From Pseudoduganella plicata (lineage in GTDB: Bacteria > Pseudomonadota > Gammaproteobacteria > Burkholderiales > Burkholderiaceae_D): a stretch of DNA of 64,000 nucleotides. The notes under the pieces are model-generated. The model saw only the letters and a list, made by a program, of their open reading frames with translations. It searched no databases and was not told the DNA's origin. Within the stretch, counting starts at the first letter, position 1. Each line of letters begins with the position of its first letter. The stretch spans positions 1,860,001 through 1,924,000 of the forward strand of contig NZ_CP038026.1 in the NCBI RefSeq assembly GCF_004421005.1, in the 5' to 3' direction. A program made the translations under genes and the position numbers. Below, piece by piece: positions 9,716-20,581 of this stretch.

Positions 9716-9751
9716 ACCCAGGATCTTTTCAGGTTTCTTGTTATCGGACAT
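9677..9751 (-). pseudogene. Duplicated 5' fragment of hisS forming a 24-codon ORF
   Basis: The minus-strand ATG at 9751 starts MSDNKKPEKILGETGVSRGM and stops at 9677. Its first 30 bases (9722-9751) match the start of hisS (9572-9601, [10 protein letters not shown]) with a single base difference; after that the sequence diverges into palindromes. It sits 8 bases after the ispG stop, exactly where hisS would be expected to begin. It is either a truncated duplicate or a short leader ORF; it has no histidine codons, so it is not a classical His attenuator. Confidence 0.75.
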
Positions 9752-9759
9752 TTGATTTC

Positions 9760-11049
9760 TTAAGCTGTAACTGGTGAGTAGTTCTTCTGTACGTAATCGA
9801 GCACGATGCGCTGGAAATCCTGCACGATCGTCTCGCCGCGCAGGGTGGCGACCTTCTGGCCGTCGACGAACACCGGCGCGGCCGGCGATTCGCCCGTGCC
9901 GGGCAGGCTGATGCCGATATTGGCGTGCTTCGATTCGCCCGGACCGTTGACGATGCAGCCCATCACGGCCACGTTCATCGCCTCGACACCCGGATGCGAC
10001 TTTTTCCATTCCGGCATCTGCTCGCGCAGGAACGTCTGGATGTCGTCCGCCAGCTCCTGGAACGTGGTCGACGTCGTGCGCCCGCAACCCGGGCAGGCGA
10101 TGACCATCGGCGCGAACTTGCGCAGGCCCATTGTCTGCAGGATTTCCTGGCCGACCACGACTTCCTTGGTGCGGTCCCCGCCCGGTTCCGGCGTCAGCGA
10201 AATGCGGATCGTGTCGCCGATGCCTTCCTGCAACAGCACGGACAGCGCGGCCGTCGAGGCAACGATGCCCTTGCTGCCCATGCCCGCTTCCGTCAGGCCC
10301 AGGTGCAGCGGGTAGTGGCAGCGCTTTGCCAGTTCGCGGTAGACGGCGATCAGGTCCTGCACGCCGGAGACCTTGCAGGACAGGATGATCTTGTCCTTCG
10401 ACAAGCCGATTTCCTCGGCGCGCACGGCGTTCTCGATGGCCGACGTGATCAGCGCTTCGTACATGACGGCCTGCGCGCTCCAGGGCTGCGCACGCGCCGC
10501 GTTTTCATCCATGATGCGGGCCAGCAGCGCCTGGTCCAGCGAGCCCCAGTTGACGCCGATGCGCACCGGCTTGTCGTGACGGATCGCCACTTCGATCATC
10601 TGGGCGAACTGCGTGTCGCGCTTGGCGCCCTTGCCCACGTTGCCCGGATTGATGCGGTACTTCGACAGCGCGGCGGCGCAGTCGGGATATTCCGTCAGCA
10701 GCGTGTGGCCGTTGTAGTGGAAGTCGCCCACCAGCGGCACGTCGATGCCCATCCTGTCGAGCTGTTCGCGGATGTACGGCACGGCGGCCGCAGCTTCCGG
10801 CCGGTCCACCGTCAGGCGCACCAGTTCTGAGCCGGCGCGGGCCAGCTCCTTGATCTGGATGGCCGTGCCGACGGCATCGGCCGTGTCGGTATTCGTCATC
10901 GACTGGACGACAACGGGGTTGTCGCCGCCGACCCAGACCTTGCGGTCGCCATGCGCCACCAGCACGCCATGGCTGGCGCGCCGCGGCGTCGGGCCGGACG
11001 GAATGGCCTGCGCGGGCGCGGCCGGGATATTCAGGGAAGACATGCTCAT
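9760..11049 (-). CDS. ispG: 4-hydroxy-3-methylbut-2-enyl diphosphate synthase (flavodoxin), IspG
   Basis: IspG is the [4Fe-4S] enzyme that converts methylerythritol cyclodiphosphate to HMBPP in the MEP isoprenoid pathway. The 429-residue product has the TIM-barrel part with [20 protein letters not shown] and HFGLTEAG-like [14 protein letters not shown], and the C-terminal cluster ligands in [10 protein letters not shown] and [12 protein letters not shown]. The start at 11049 gives [15 protein letters not shown]; an ATG two codons later is also possible. It lies 17 bases after rodZ. Confidence 0.96.
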   Translation of the reverse strand: MSMSSLNIPAAPAQAIPSGPTPRRASHGVLVAHGDRKVWVGGDNPVVVQSMTNTDTADAVGTAIQIKELARAGSELVRLTVDRPEAAAAVPYIREQLDRMGIDVPLVGDFHYNGHTLLTEYPDCAAALSKYRINPGNVGKGAKRDTQFAQMIEVAIRHDKPVRIGVNWGSLDQALLARIMDENAARAQPWSAQAVMYEALITSAIENAVRAEEIGLSKDKIILSCKVSGVQDLIAVYRELAKRCHYPLHLGLTEAGMGSKGIVASTAALSVLLQEGIGDTIRISLTPEPGGDRTKEVVVGQEILQTMGLRKFAPMVIACPGCGRTTSTTFQELADDIQTFLREQMPEWKKSHPGVEAMNVAVMGCIVNGPGESKHANIGISLPGTGESPAAPVFVDGQKVATLRGETIVQDFQRIVLDYVQKNYSPVTA

Positions 11050-11066
11050 GCTATTAACTTAACTGA

Positions 11067-12059
11067 TCACTTGACGGGCACGCGCGAAATCGTGCCGTTC
11101 GGGATTTTCGGCAGAGCCAGCGGCTGGCCGCGCAACGTGGCGCGCACGCCGTCCGGATTGCCGACGACCAGGGTGGACTGGCGGTCGATCTCGACCGTCT
11201 CAGTGCTGCCTGCCTTGACCAGGCGGGAAATCAGCGACTTCGCGCCGGGGCGCTTGACCTCGATCCACGAATCCTGCGTGACCGTCAGCACCAGGGCGTT
11301 GCCCGCCTCGGCAGGCGCTGCAGGCGCGGCGGGCGTCGCACCAGGCGCAGGCGTCGCAGCGACGGGCGGCTGGGCGGCAGGTGCCGGCGTGGTCGCGGCC
11401 GCCGTTGCGGGCGGCTCCGTTGCCGCGGGCACGGGTGCCGGCGGCGTCGCCTCGGCGGCAGGGGTACCCGTTGGCATGGTCGGCTGCACCAGCGGCACGT
11501 TCGGTGCCGGCAGCGCCGTTGTTTCCGTGCCCGGCTGCGACGGCACGGCCGCTGTTTCCGTGCCGGCCGAGCGGTGGAATATGTCGGTCGAGACGATGCC
11601 GGACTGCCACGCGGCAGCGGCCGCGACAAGGACCAGCACGACGGCGCCGCCAACGATCCAGCGTTTCGGTTTCGCGCGGCTCTCCGTCATCGACGGGAAA
11701 CGCGATTCGCTGAACGTGGTGGAAATCTTCTCGCGGCGCACCGTGCCGTGGTCGACGGTCGGGGCCACGGTAGGCGTCACTTCGATCTGGGCCACCAGCG
11801 GCGCCGGGTCGAGCCGCACCACCTTGGCATAGGCGCGGATGAAGCCGCGCGTGACGGCCATGTTCGGCAGCGACGCGTAATCGCCCTGCTCGATGGCCAC
11901 CACCTGGCGCGGGGCCAGTTTCAGCTGGTCCGCGATCTGGTCGATCGAGAGGCCCATCGCCTCCCGTTGTGCCGCCAGCTGTGCTCCGGGCGCCTGGGCC
12001 TGCTGGTTTTTAGGCTGCTCCTGCCATTCTGAATCCATTGTTATCCCTGTCTCACTCAT
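11067..12059 (-). CDS. rodZ: RodZ-like helix-turn-helix membrane protein (DUF4115)
   Basis: RodZ links the MreB cytoskeleton to the membrane and helps set rod shape. The product (330 residues from the ATG at 12059, preceded by GAGGGG) has a cytoplasmic HTH_25 domain (LAAQREAMGLSIDQIADQLK, about residues 26-85), a transmembrane helix (about 135-153), a long Ala/Pro/Thr-rich linker of about 110 residues, and a C-terminal DUF4115 domain starting LVLTVTQDSWIEVKRPG. The start overlaps the pilW stop by 8 bases, indicating coupling. A further upstream ATG at 12104 in the same frame lacks a ribosome binding site. Confidence 0.9.
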   Translation of the reverse strand: MSETGITMDSEWQEQPKNQQAQAPGAQLAAQREAMGLSIDQIADQLKLAPRQVVAIEQGDYASLPNMAVTRGFIRAYAKVVRLDPAPLVAQIEVTPTVAPTVDHGTVRREKISTTFSESRFPSMTESRAKPKRWIVGGAVVLVLVAAAAAWQSGIVSTDIFHRSAGTETAAVPSQPGTETTALPAPNVPLVQPTMPTGTPAAEATPPAPVPAATEPPATAAATTPAPAAQPPVAATPAPGATPAAPAAPAEAGNALVLTVTQDSWIEVKRPGAKSLISRLVKAGSTETVEIDRQSTLVVGNPDGVRATLRGQPLALPKIPNGTISRVPVK

Positions 12060-12875
12060 CGAACGCCCCTCGTTGATACGCAGCATACTCGGGCGAGGCG
12101 GCATGGTGGCGGCGCAATGGCGTCACCCAACCCTGCTCCGCGTCCACGTCGCCCAGCTTATGCTGCACCTTGATCGCCAGCCACAATACATCGGCCGGCA
12201 GGCTGTCTGTCCTGGCAAGCTTGCCCAGCCGGGTGATGAATAAATTCGCGCGCGCATAGTCACGGCGCTCATAATAAACCCGTGCCAGGTTCGCATTGGT
12301 GGACGGCTGGTCCGGCGTCAGCTGCAGCGCCTGCAGCAGATACTTCTCGGCCGTGCCGATATCTTTCGACTTCAGCGCGCAATTGCCCGCATTGTTCAGT
12401 GCCTTGGCAGGCGAAGCATACTGCCGGCTGGCCAGCGCGGTATCGAAATACCGGAACGATTCGGCGACCCGGCCGTTCTGGCACAGGAAGGAACCGTAGT
12501 TGTTGGCAATGTCCGGATTGCCCGGCGCCAGCCCCAGCGCATGGCGGAAATTGGCGTCGGCCAGCGCCGTCTCGCCCATCGCCATGTAGATCAGCGCCCG
12601 CACCCCCCACGCCTCGGCGTACGCGGGATCGGCGGTAATCGCCTTCTTGATTTCGTCCAGCGCCACCGGCAGCTGGCCCTGCTCGTAGTAGCCGACGGCC
12701 AGCTGCATGCGGATCTGCGCGCGCTTCTGCGCGGCCGTGGTGTCGGACAGCGTGGGCAGCTCGGCCTTGCCTCCGCCGCCCGCGTCACCCGATCCGCTGC
12801 CCGCGCACGCCGCCAGCAGCCCGGCCATGCCGAAGGCTGCCAGACAGGCCGGAGTGCGCTGGGCCAGTTGCACCA

Positions 12876-12876
<1 letters not shown>
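12052..12876 (-). CDS. pilW: Type IV pilus biogenesis/stability lipoprotein PilW (PilF)
   Basis: PilW/PilF is an outer-membrane lipoprotein that pilots secretin assembly for type IV pili. The 274-residue product has a lipobox (AGLLAACAGS, Cys near residue 25) and TPR units including YYEQGQLPVALDEIKKAI, ALADANFRHALGLAPGNPDI and NNYGSFLCQNGRVAESFRYF, which are typical of PilF. Its ATG overlaps the rlmN stop by one base (TGATG). The order ndk-rlmN-pilW-rodZ-ispG-hisS is conserved in this lineage. Confidence 0.93.
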
Positions 12877-14048
<1,172 letters not shown>

Positions 14049-14082
14049 AAGCCTGTTCAATTACCATTTCAAAACGCCCGCA

Positions 14083-14101
14083 CCCCGGACAGTGTCCGGG
14101 G
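14083..14101 (-). terminator. Stem-loop between ndk and rlmN
   Basis: A 9-bp inverted repeat with a one-base centre (CCCCGGACA G TGTCCGGGG) lies in the 126-base gap between the ndk stop and the rlmN start. On the minus strand it is followed about nine bases later by a short T-run. It may be a weak terminator or attenuator, or a member of the GGGACAGTCCC-like repeat family. Confidence 0.4.
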
Positions 14102-14174
14102 CGGCAAGCGCTACAACTTTACAGCAGACGCCGGCATGGCCGTGTCCGCATTGCACCGTTATCGCAGGAGCGAA

Positions 14175-14600
14175 TTAACGGGAGTACACGTTCAGTGCTG
14201 GGAAGTAGTAAGCGATTTCCACAGCGGCGGTTTCGGCAGCGTCCGAACCGTGAACGGCGTTGGCGTCGATCGAGTCGGCGAAATCGGCGCGGATCGTGCC
14301 TTTTTCAGCTTTCTTCGGATCGGTGGCGCCCATCAGGTCGCGATGTGCGGCGATGGCGTTCTCGCCTTCCAGGACCGTGATCATGACAGGGCCGGAAACC
14401 ATGAAGTCGACCAGGTCCTTGAAGAATGGGCGGGCAGCGTGCACGGCGTAGAAGCCTTCGGCTTCGGCGCGCGACAGTTGCGTCATGCGGGCAGCCACGA
14501 TCTTCAGGCCAGCGCCTTCGAAACGGCTGTAGATCTGGCCGATAACGTTCTTCGCGACTGCGTCTGGTTTGATGATCGACAGGGTGCGTTCGATTGCCAT
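14175..14600 (-). CDS. ndk: Nucleoside diphosphate kinase
   Basis: Ndk transfers gamma-phosphate between nucleoside di- and triphosphates via a phosphohistidine. The 141-residue product starts [18 protein letters not shown] and carries the active-site histidine in [16 protein letters not shown], giving the standard family length. An in-frame ATG five codons upstream is not needed. It is the first gene of the minus-strand ndk-rlmN-pilW series. Confidence 0.98.
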   Translation of the reverse strand: MAIERTLSIIKPDAVAKNVIGQIYSRFEGAGLKIVAARMTQLSRAEAEGFYAVHAARPFFKDLVDFMVSGPVMITVLEGENAIAAHRDLMGATDPKKAEKGTIRADFADSIDANAVHGSDAAETAAVEIAYYFPALNVYSR

Positions 14601-14639
14601 TATGAAAAACTCCAATAAAAAGAAAGGTTTAAAACGGAA

Positions 14640-14655
14640 TTGATTTCTGAATCAA
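14640..14655. promoter_or_regulatory. Small dyad in the ndk leader and remaining ndk/BI-1 intergenic DNA
   Basis: The 356-base gap between the divergent ndk and BI-1 genes (14601-14956) should hold both promoters. TTGATT-TCTG-AATCAA at 14640-14655 is a symmetric operator-like dyad 40 bases before ndk. An A/T-rich patch (14670-14700) on the minus strand could contain the ndk promoter, but I cannot assign -35 and -10 boxes with confidence. Confidence 0.3.
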
Positions 14656-14956
14656 CCTTTGATTTTACCATACAACACCCCATATACTATGCATATAGGG
14701 GCGGAAGATGGCACGACAAGCGCTGAAGTACGGCGCTTCGGACCGAGCGGTGAAATCCGCGTGGCAGCCCAGGAGGATCGTCATGGCGCGTTGGCCGGCC
14801 GGGAAGCACGGCGGCGCGTCGGCAGCGGACGAATCCTCCGGATGACCAGGTTCAGACCATTCCGGCGGGCGCAAGCCCTTTTCCCGGCATCACGGGCAAC
14901 CGCGCATGCTATGCTTTGGCAAGGGTACACCGTACCGATCCAACAAGGAGTGCAAT

Positions 14957-15643
14957 ATGGAACACAAGCTACAAAAGACGTATGACCTGTCCGCGGGCCG
15001 GCAGGTCGCCCGCAACACGGTGTTGCGCAACACATACTGGCTGCTGGCACTGTCGATGATTCCGACCGTGCTGGGCGCCGCCATCGGCGTGTCCTTCGGC
15101 GTGCCGATGCCGCGCGGCTTCATGGGCGCCCTGCTGTTCCTGGGCGTTGCCTTCGGCTTCATCTGGGCCATCGAGAAAAACAAGAACAGCGGCGTCGGCG
15201 TGGCTCTGCTGCTCGGCTTCACGTTCTTCATGGGCCTGATGCTGACACCTCTGCTGCAGCGCACGCTGGGCTACAGCAACGGCGGCACCCTGATCATGCT
15301 GGCCTTCGGCGGCACGGCGGCCGTGTTCGGCGTACTGGCAAGCATCGCCACCGTCTCGAAGCGCGACTTCTCGGCAGTTGGCAAATGGGCCATGGCCGGT
15401 CTGGTCGTGATCATCCTGGCATCGCTGGCGAATATCTTCTTCCAGATTCCCGCCCTGACGCTGACGATCTCCGTGCTGGCAATCGGCATCTTCTCCGCCT
15501 TCCTGCTGTACGACGTGCAGCGCATCGCCAACGGCGGCGAAACCAACTACATCAGCGCCACGCTGGCTGTGTACCTGGACGTGTACAACATCTTCACCAG
15601 CCTGCTGCAACTGCTGGGCTTCTCGAGCGGCAGCCGCGAGTAA
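14957..15643 (+). CDS. Bax inhibitor-1/YccA family membrane protein
   Basis: The 228-residue product starts MEHKLQKTYDLSAGRQVARN behind a good AAGGAG site and contains seven predicted hydrophobic helices (for example MIPTVLGAAIGVSFG, ALLFLGVAFGFIW, VALLLGFTFFMGLMLTP). The C-terminal part (LYDVQRIANGGETNYISATL and AVYLDVYNIFTSLLQLLG) is the BI-1/YccA/YbhL signature. Family members are membrane channels or FtsH-interacting proteins; the role here is not known. Confidence 0.92.
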   Translation: MEHKLQKTYDLSAGRQVARNTVLRNTYWLLALSMIPTVLGAAIGVSFGVPMPRGFMGALLFLGVAFGFIWAIEKNKNSGVGVALLLGFTFFMGLMLTPLLQRTLGYSNGGTLIMLAFGGTAAVFGVLASIATVSKRDFSAVGKWAMAGLVVIILASLANIFFQIPALTLTISVLAIGIFSAFLLYDVQRIANGGETNYISATLAVYLDVYNIFTSLLQLLGFSSGSRE

Positions 15644-15663
15644 GCTTGAGTTGCGTCATCGGA

Positions 15664-15689
15664 AGCCGGCCTTGGGCCGGCTTTTTTTT
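15664..15689 (+). terminator. Rho-independent terminator after the BI-1 gene
   Basis: AGCCGGC, a short loop and GCCGGCT followed by a run of eight T, starting about 20 bases after the stop codon. Confidence 0.9.
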
Positions 15690-15853
15690 GCCTGCCGAGG
15701 CATGCAACGTCCCTGGTTTTGCATCCTTGGGTGACAGCCGAGGCGTGCAGGAGTTCCGTTTGATCGCCTGATCGGGCATAAGCAGCCCTGTGCGCTGACG
15801 CCTACGATTCGGTAGCCACACCCGCCGATCAGTTAATCCAGAGTGAGGACGCC

Positions 15854-16651
15854 ATGACCTGTCCGCTGCCCTGCCGCCTTGCGGCTGCCCTGTTTGCGAT
15901 GCTGCTGGTCGCCTCCCCCGCCATGGCGGACGGATTCGCCTCCGCTGCGATTACCGGCGTGCGGCTGGGCGCGCTCGACCTGACGCCGGATGACGGCGTC
16001 GCTGCCGGCTTCAGCATCTCGGGCATCACGCCGGCACTCTCCGCCACCCTGTACGGCGCCAGCTCGGACCACTACTCGGTCGGCTATCCCGGGCCGGACG
16101 TGCCCGCCAGCGTTGCGCTTGTGCTCAGCGACAGCGCCAGCTCGGCAGCCACGGACGGCACACTGGGCCACGTAACGTCACGCGCCTTCGGTACCGCGGC
16201 GCTCGGCGAATTTGGCTATGGCACCGCTTCCGGCAGCGAAGAAGTGCGCGTGCTGCTGGAACCGCACAGCGTGCTGACGATCGGCGGCCACCTGTCGAGC
16301 CTGGCGTATCGGACGGATGAGGTGCGGGACTACGATACGGTGGGGCTGACGACCGTCAGCATCGTCGGTGCAAGCGGCCACACATACACGCAGCTGGCGC
16401 GCCAGAGCCTCAGTTATGCCGACTGGCCGGCGCGGATGGCAATCGAGGATGATTTCATGCTGGCGTTCGCCAACGGGACCGCGCAGCGGCAGGCGGTGTC
16501 CCTGTACTTCCAGGCATGGTCCGCGGTGACGCGCAGCGTGACGCCGGTGCCCGAGCCGCCCATGGCTGCGCTGCTGCTTGGCGGCGCGGTTTTGCTGGCG
16601 GCGCAGCGCAAGCGAGGAAAGGTTCGAAGCCGGGGATCAGGTCCGACATGA
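15854..16651 (+). CDS. PEP-CTERM sorting domain protein (exported, unknown function)
   Basis: The 265-residue product has a cleavable signal peptide (hydrophobic residues about 8-22, cleavage near SPAMA-DG), a beta-rich middle with no recognised family, and a C-terminal sorting signal with VPEPPMAALLLGGAVLLAAQ and a basic RKR. PEP-CTERM proteins are processed by exosortase/archaeosortase-type enzymes and are often surface or exopolysaccharide-associated; no exosortase lies in this window. The protein continues for about a dozen residues after the basic cluster, longer than usual, and this tail is encoded by repeat-like DNA. The ATG at 15854 follows a GAGTGAGG site. Confidence 0.8.
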   Translation: MTCPLPCRLAAALFAMLLVASPAMADGFASAAITGVRLGALDLTPDDGVAAGFSISGITPALSATLYGASSDHYSVGYPGPDVPASVALVLSDSASSAATDGTLGHVTSRAFGTAALGEFGYGTASGSEEVRVLLEPHSVLTIGGHLSSLAYRTDEVRDYDTVGLTTVSIVGASGHTYTQLARQSLSYADWPARMAIEDDFMLAFANGTAQRQAVSLYFQAWSAVTRSVTPVPEPPMAALLLGGAVLLAAQRKRGKVRSRGSGPT

Positions 16652-16688
16652 CAGTTTGTCCGAATGTCGAACCCCACCCCGGGTCTTA

Positions 16689-18032
16689 TCAGATGAGGTC
16701 GAAGACCGCCATCGATTCCACGTGCGACGTGTGCGGGAACATATTGACCACACCCGCCTGGCGCAGCGCGTAGCCGGCGCGGTGAACGAGGACGCCGGCA
16801 TCGCGCGCCAGCGTGGACGGGCTGCACGAAACGTAGACGATGCGCTTCGGCAGCAGCTCCGGATGCGTCTCCTTCAGCTCGGCCAACGCCAGCGACAGCG
16901 CCATCGCGCCGTCGCGCGGCGGGTCGATCAGCATGCGGTCGAACTTGCCCAGCGCGATCAGGTCGTCTTTCGTTACTTCGAACAGGTTGCGGGTCGAGAA
17001 CGACGTTTTCGCGTCCAGGCCGTTGACCCTGGCGTTAGCCAGGGCGCGCTCCGTCAGCGCCGTGCTGCCCTCGATGCCGACGACTTCGCGCGCCTGCGTC
17101 GCCAGCGGCAGCGTAAAGTTGCCCAGGCCGCAGAACAGGTCGGCGACGCGGTCGTCCGGCTGCACGTCCAGCAGGCGCAACGCCTTGTGCACCAGCACGC
17201 GGTTGATATGGTGGTTCACCTGCGTGAAGTCGACGGGCTTGAACGGCATCCGCACATTGAACTCGGGCAGCAGGTAGTGCAGCTCCTTGTCCAGCGGGTA
17301 GAACGGGTAGGCCGTGTCCGGCCCTTTCGGCTGCAGCCACCACTGGATATCGTACTGGTCGGCGAATGCCTTGACCTTGGTTTCGTCATCCGCCGTCAAC
17401 GGTTCCATATTGCGCATGACGAGCACCGTCAGGTCTTCGCCGATGGCCAGCTCGATCTGCGGCACCTTGTCGAAGATCGAGAGCGAGCCGATCAGCGCGC
17501 GCAGCGGCATCATCATGTCCGACACGTGCTTTGGCAGGATCTGGCAGCTCTGGATATCGGCCACGTACACGGACTTCTTCTCGTGGAAGCCCACCAGCAC
17601 CGTGCCCTTCTTGGCGACAAAGCGCGCCGACAGCCGCGCGCGGTAGCGATAGCCCCACGTGGGGCCGTACATCGGCCGCATCATCAGCTCGGGCTTCACC
17701 TTCGACAGGTGCCACAGATTGTCTTCCAGCACACGCTGCTTGATGGCCACCTGCGCGGACGGCTCCAGGTGCTGCATCGAGCAGCCGCCGCAGTAGTCGA
17801 AGTGCACGCACTTCGGCTGCACCCGCATCGACGATTCGCGGTGCAGCGCCGTCATGCGCGCCGCTTCCCAGTTCTTCTTCTTGCGGAACGTCTCGAAGCT
17901 GACCCGTTCGCCGGGCAGCGCCCCTTCGACAAACACCACCTTGCCCGGCGTGCCGTCCTCGTTGTCCTGCATATGGCCGACGCCACGCGCGTCCATGTCG
18001 AGCGATTTGATATCGATGATGTTGTCTTGCAT
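16689..18032 (-). CDS. rlmD: 23S rRNA (uracil(1939)-C(5))-methyltransferase RlmD
   Basis: RlmD methylates U1939 of 23S rRNA. The product (447 residues from the ATG at 18032, MQDNIIDIKSLDMDARGVGH) has an N-terminal TRAM domain, the iron-sulfur ligands in CVHFDYCGGCSMQHL, an AdoMet fold (DLFCGLGNFTLPLA), and catalytic motifs DPPRDGA and YVSCSPSTLARD. An in-frame extension to 18137 has no family support. Confidence 0.95.
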   Translation of the reverse strand: MQDNIIDIKSLDMDARGVGHMQDNEDGTPGKVVFVEGALPGERVSFETFRKKKNWEAARMTALHRESSMRVQPKCVHFDYCGGCSMQHLEPSAQVAIKQRVLEDNLWHLSKVKPELMMRPMYGPTWGYRYRARLSARFVAKKGTVLVGFHEKKSVYVADIQSCQILPKHVSDMMMPLRALIGSLSIFDKVPQIELAIGEDLTVLVMRNMEPLTADDETKVKAFADQYDIQWWLQPKGPDTAYPFYPLDKELHYLLPEFNVRMPFKPVDFTQVNHHINRVLVHKALRLLDVQPDDRVADLFCGLGNFTLPLATQAREVVGIEGSTALTERALANARVNGLDAKTSFSTRNLFEVTKDDLIALGKFDRMLIDPPRDGAMALSLALAELKETHPELLPKRIVYVSCSPSTLARDAGVLVHRAGYALRQAGVVNMFPHTSHVESMAVFDLI

Positions 18033-18193
18033 GAGTAGCAGTCGGTTGGCTATCGCCTTGGCGCCCGGGAGGTAGCGGGCGATGGAAAGGCTGAATCGGA
18101 AGGCCGATATGATAGCAGAGAAGCGGGCGCGGATCACCTGCCGGCGGGGCCGGCAGGCCCGTGGCCCAGACAGCGGAGGTGGCGTTGGCGCGG

Positions 18194-19201
18194 CTAGAGC
18201 AGCGAGTCGCGCACGACGCCGCGTGCCGCCATCGCCCGCTTCAGCTTGACGAGCGCTTCCTGCTGGATTTGCCGCACGCGCTCGCGGGTGACGCCCATTT
18301 CCTCGGCCAGTGTTTCCAGCGTTGCGGGGTCGTCGTTGTCAAGGCCGAACCGGCGCATGATGACGATGCGCTGCTTGTCCGGCAGCCTGGTCAGCCAGTC
18401 GCGCACCAGCTGCGTCATTTCGTGGTGTTCGGCCCTGGCGTCGGGACCATCCTCGGCATCGCCGGGCAGCATGTCCATCAGCGACGACTGCGGATCGTTG
18501 TCCAGTGGCGCATCGAGCGACGTGGCATGCTCGGACATGGCCAGGATGTCCTGAACATCCTCGACGGGACGGCCGACAAGCTCGGCGATATCCTCGGCGG
18601 TGGCGTCCTTGCCGTTGTGGTGCTGCGCTTCCAGGTGGTATTTGCCGCGCAGGATCTGGTTCAGCTCGCGCACCATATGGACCGGCAGGCGCACCGTGCG
18701 GGCCTGGTTCATGATGGCGCGTTCGATGCTCTGGCGGATCCACCAGGTGGCGTACGTGGAAAAGCGGAAGCCGCGCTCGGGCTCGAACTTGTCGATGGCA
18801 CGCATCAGCCCGATATTGCCCTCCTCAATCATATCGAGCAGGACCACGCCCCGGTTGATGTAGTGCTTGGCGATGGAGACGACGAGCCGCAGGTTGTGCT
18901 CGATCATTTTCTGGCGGGCCGCAAAGTCGCCGGCCTTCGCCAGGGTGGCGTAGTGCACTTCCTGCTGGGCCGTCAGCAACGGCCGCGTACCGATCTGGTT
19001 CAGGTAATGCTGGGTTGTGTCGGTGGACAGCTCGGCGGCCAGCACCTTCTTCAGTTCGTCGACGGTCTCGAGGACCGTCACCGCTTCGGCGACAGTATTG
19101 GCGCCGTCCAGTCCATCGCCATCGTCGCCGTCGATCTGCTCTGCCGGGAAATCAATCGGTAGCGAGTCTTCTTCCAGCTGATCGTGCGGCGAGCTTGTCA
19201 T
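18194..19201 (-). CDS. rpoS: RNA polymerase sigma factor RpoS
   Basis: RpoS is the stationary-phase/general-stress sigma factor. The 335-residue product has an acidic N-terminal extension (about 1-60), sigma-70 region 2 ([20 protein letters not shown] and [19 protein letters not shown]), the RpoS-like [16 protein letters not shown], region 3, and region 4 with [19 protein letters not shown]. It follows nlpD by 8 bases; in many proteobacteria the main rpoS promoter lies within nlpD, which would explain the arrangement, though no promoter was identified here. Confidence 0.95.
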   Translation of the reverse strand: MTSSPHDQLEEDSLPIDFPAEQIDGDDGDGLDGANTVAEAVTVLETVDELKKVLAAELSTDTTQHYLNQIGTRPLLTAQQEVHYATLAKAGDFAARQKMIEHNLRLVVSIAKHYINRGVVLLDMIEEGNIGLMRAIDKFEPERGFRFSTYATWWIRQSIERAIMNQARTVRLPVHMVRELNQILRGKYHLEAQHHNGKDATAEDIAELVGRPVEDVQDILAMSEHATSLDAPLDNDPQSSLMDMLPGDAEDGPDARAEHHEMTQLVRDWLTRLPDKQRIVIMRRFGLDNDDPATLETLAEEMGVTRERVRQIQQEALVKLKRAMAARGVVRDSLL

Positions 19202-19209
19202 GGCGGTCC

Positions 19210-20136
19210 CTAGCGGTTAGGCAGGAATTTGGACGGATCCACCGGCTTGCCCTGCTGCCTTATTTCAAAGTGCAGCTTGACACTGTCGGAATCGGAATCC
19301 CCCATCTCGGCGATGGCCTGGCCCCGGTTGACCGTCTGGCCCTCCTTGACAAGGATGGCGCGGTTGTGGGCATACGCGGACAGCAGACCGTTACTGTGCT
19401 TCACGATGACCAGATTACCATATCCGCGGATGCCGCTGCCGGCATACATCACCTTTCCTGCACCTGCCGCAAGCACCTGCTGACCTGGCCGGCCGGCGAT
19501 ATCGATACCCTTGTTCTTGCCTTCGTCGAAGCCCGCCACGACCTTGCCGTCGGACGGCCACGTCCAGGCGACTTCGCGGTCTTCCGCGCTCAGCGTCGAG
19601 GCCGCGGCGGGGGCCGACGGCTTGATGCTGGCCACCTGCGCCGGCTTCGTTGCCGGCGCGTCGGGCTTGCCGTCGCCATCCTTATCGACTTTCTGCAGAT
19701 CGCCCAGCGTGCCTTCCGTGTACGGCTTCTTGTCGCCCTTCGGCTCCGTCTTTTTCGGCGGCGGTGGCGTCGTGATCTTCGTCTCCGGCGGCATCACGAC
19801 GGCGGCGGTGCGCACGCCCGGCGCGTCTTCCGGCGGCGCCACGCGCAGCACCTGGTCGACCTTGATGTCGTTCGGATTGGCCAGGTTATTCCAGGTCACG
19901 AGATCGCGGTAGTTCTGGCCATGATCCAGCGCGATACGCAGCAACGTGTCGCCCTTGCGGACGGTGTAATAGCCCTCCCGATCCTTCTGCTCCTGCACGG
20001 GTGCAGCAGGTGGCGTGTGCGGGCGGCGCACGATCGGACGTTCCACCACGGGCGCCTGATTCGGCGTCGACGTACAGGCGCTCAGCACCGCGAGCGGCAG
20101 CAACAACAACAAGGAACTTTTCTTCGTCATACTCAT
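19210..20136 (-). CDS. nlpD: NlpD-like LysM/LytM lipoprotein (amidase activator family)
   Basis: The product starts [21 protein letters not shown], a lipoprotein signal with lipobox LSAC. A LysM domain ([20 protein letters not shown], about residues 65-110) binds peptidoglycan, a charged Pro-rich linker follows, and a C-terminal M23/LytM domain occupies the last about 110 residues. The first zinc-ligand position is NKGIDI instead of HxGxD, as in catalytically inactive NlpD/EnvC proteins that activate AmiC-type amidases. The family context surE-pcm-nlpD-rpoS supports the name. Confidence 0.92.
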   Translation of the reverse strand: MSMTKKSSLLLLLPLAVLSACTSTPNQAPVVERPIVRRPHTPPAAPVQEQKDREGYYTVRKGDTLLRIALDHGQNYRDLVTWNNLANPNDIKVDQVLRVAPPEDAPGVRTAAVVMPPETKITTPPPPKKTEPKGDKKPYTEGTLGDLQKVDKDGDGKPDAPATKPAQVASIKPSAPAAASTLSAEDREVAWTWPSDGKVVAGFDEGKNKGIDIAGRPGQQVLAAGAGKVMYAGSGIRGYGNLVIVKHSNGLLSAYAHNRAILVKEGQTVNRGQAIAEMGDSDSDSVKLHFEIRQQGKPVDPSKFLPNR

Positions 20137-20581
20137 CTGATTTTGTAATGGTTCATTCTCTACCCCGCCGGACGGCGACAGTGCTGCGCGCTGCATTCGC
20201 GCGCGCCATGGCACCGCCGCAACCCGGCAGGCTGTGACTTCGCCCGGGACCGGTGCGGATCCCAGGCGGACAATTTCATGCGGCGCCGCGGTCATCCCGG
20301 CAGGCTGGGTGTGGCTGCTGTGGCATGCCGCAGATCGGCCTGCACGTCGGCGACACAGACGGCGGGCCTGCAGACCCGCCTTTTTGACGTCGGGAAAGGC
20401 AGCTGTTTCGGGCCAACCCAAACAGGCGCCTGCCCCGGCACTTCTCCCGCATTCGCGCGCAATTTGCCCGCATTTTCTCATACCGGCCATGCCATGCTGA
20501 CATCTCACCGATAACGCGGCCGGAGCGCTGGCCGATGACTTGCGCGTTGGCGTCCGCGCTGACGGTTACATTATTTACAAA
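20137..20581. other. 445-base intergenic region between nlpD and pcm
   Basis: No convincing gene. It holds one terminator-like hairpin in plus orientation (GGCGGGCCTG/CAGACCCGCC then TTTTT, 20361-20385), although every adjacent gene is on the minus strand. The nlpD(-rpoS) promoter should lie here. Confidence 0.5.
20361..20385 (+). terminator. Plus-strand terminator-like hairpin in the nlpD-pcm gap
   Basis: A 10-bp stem with one mismatch (GGCGGGCCTG / CAGACCCGCC) followed by five T on the plus strand. There is no annotated plus-strand gene upstream, so it could end an unannotated RNA or an antisense transcript, or be chance. Confidence 0.45.
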
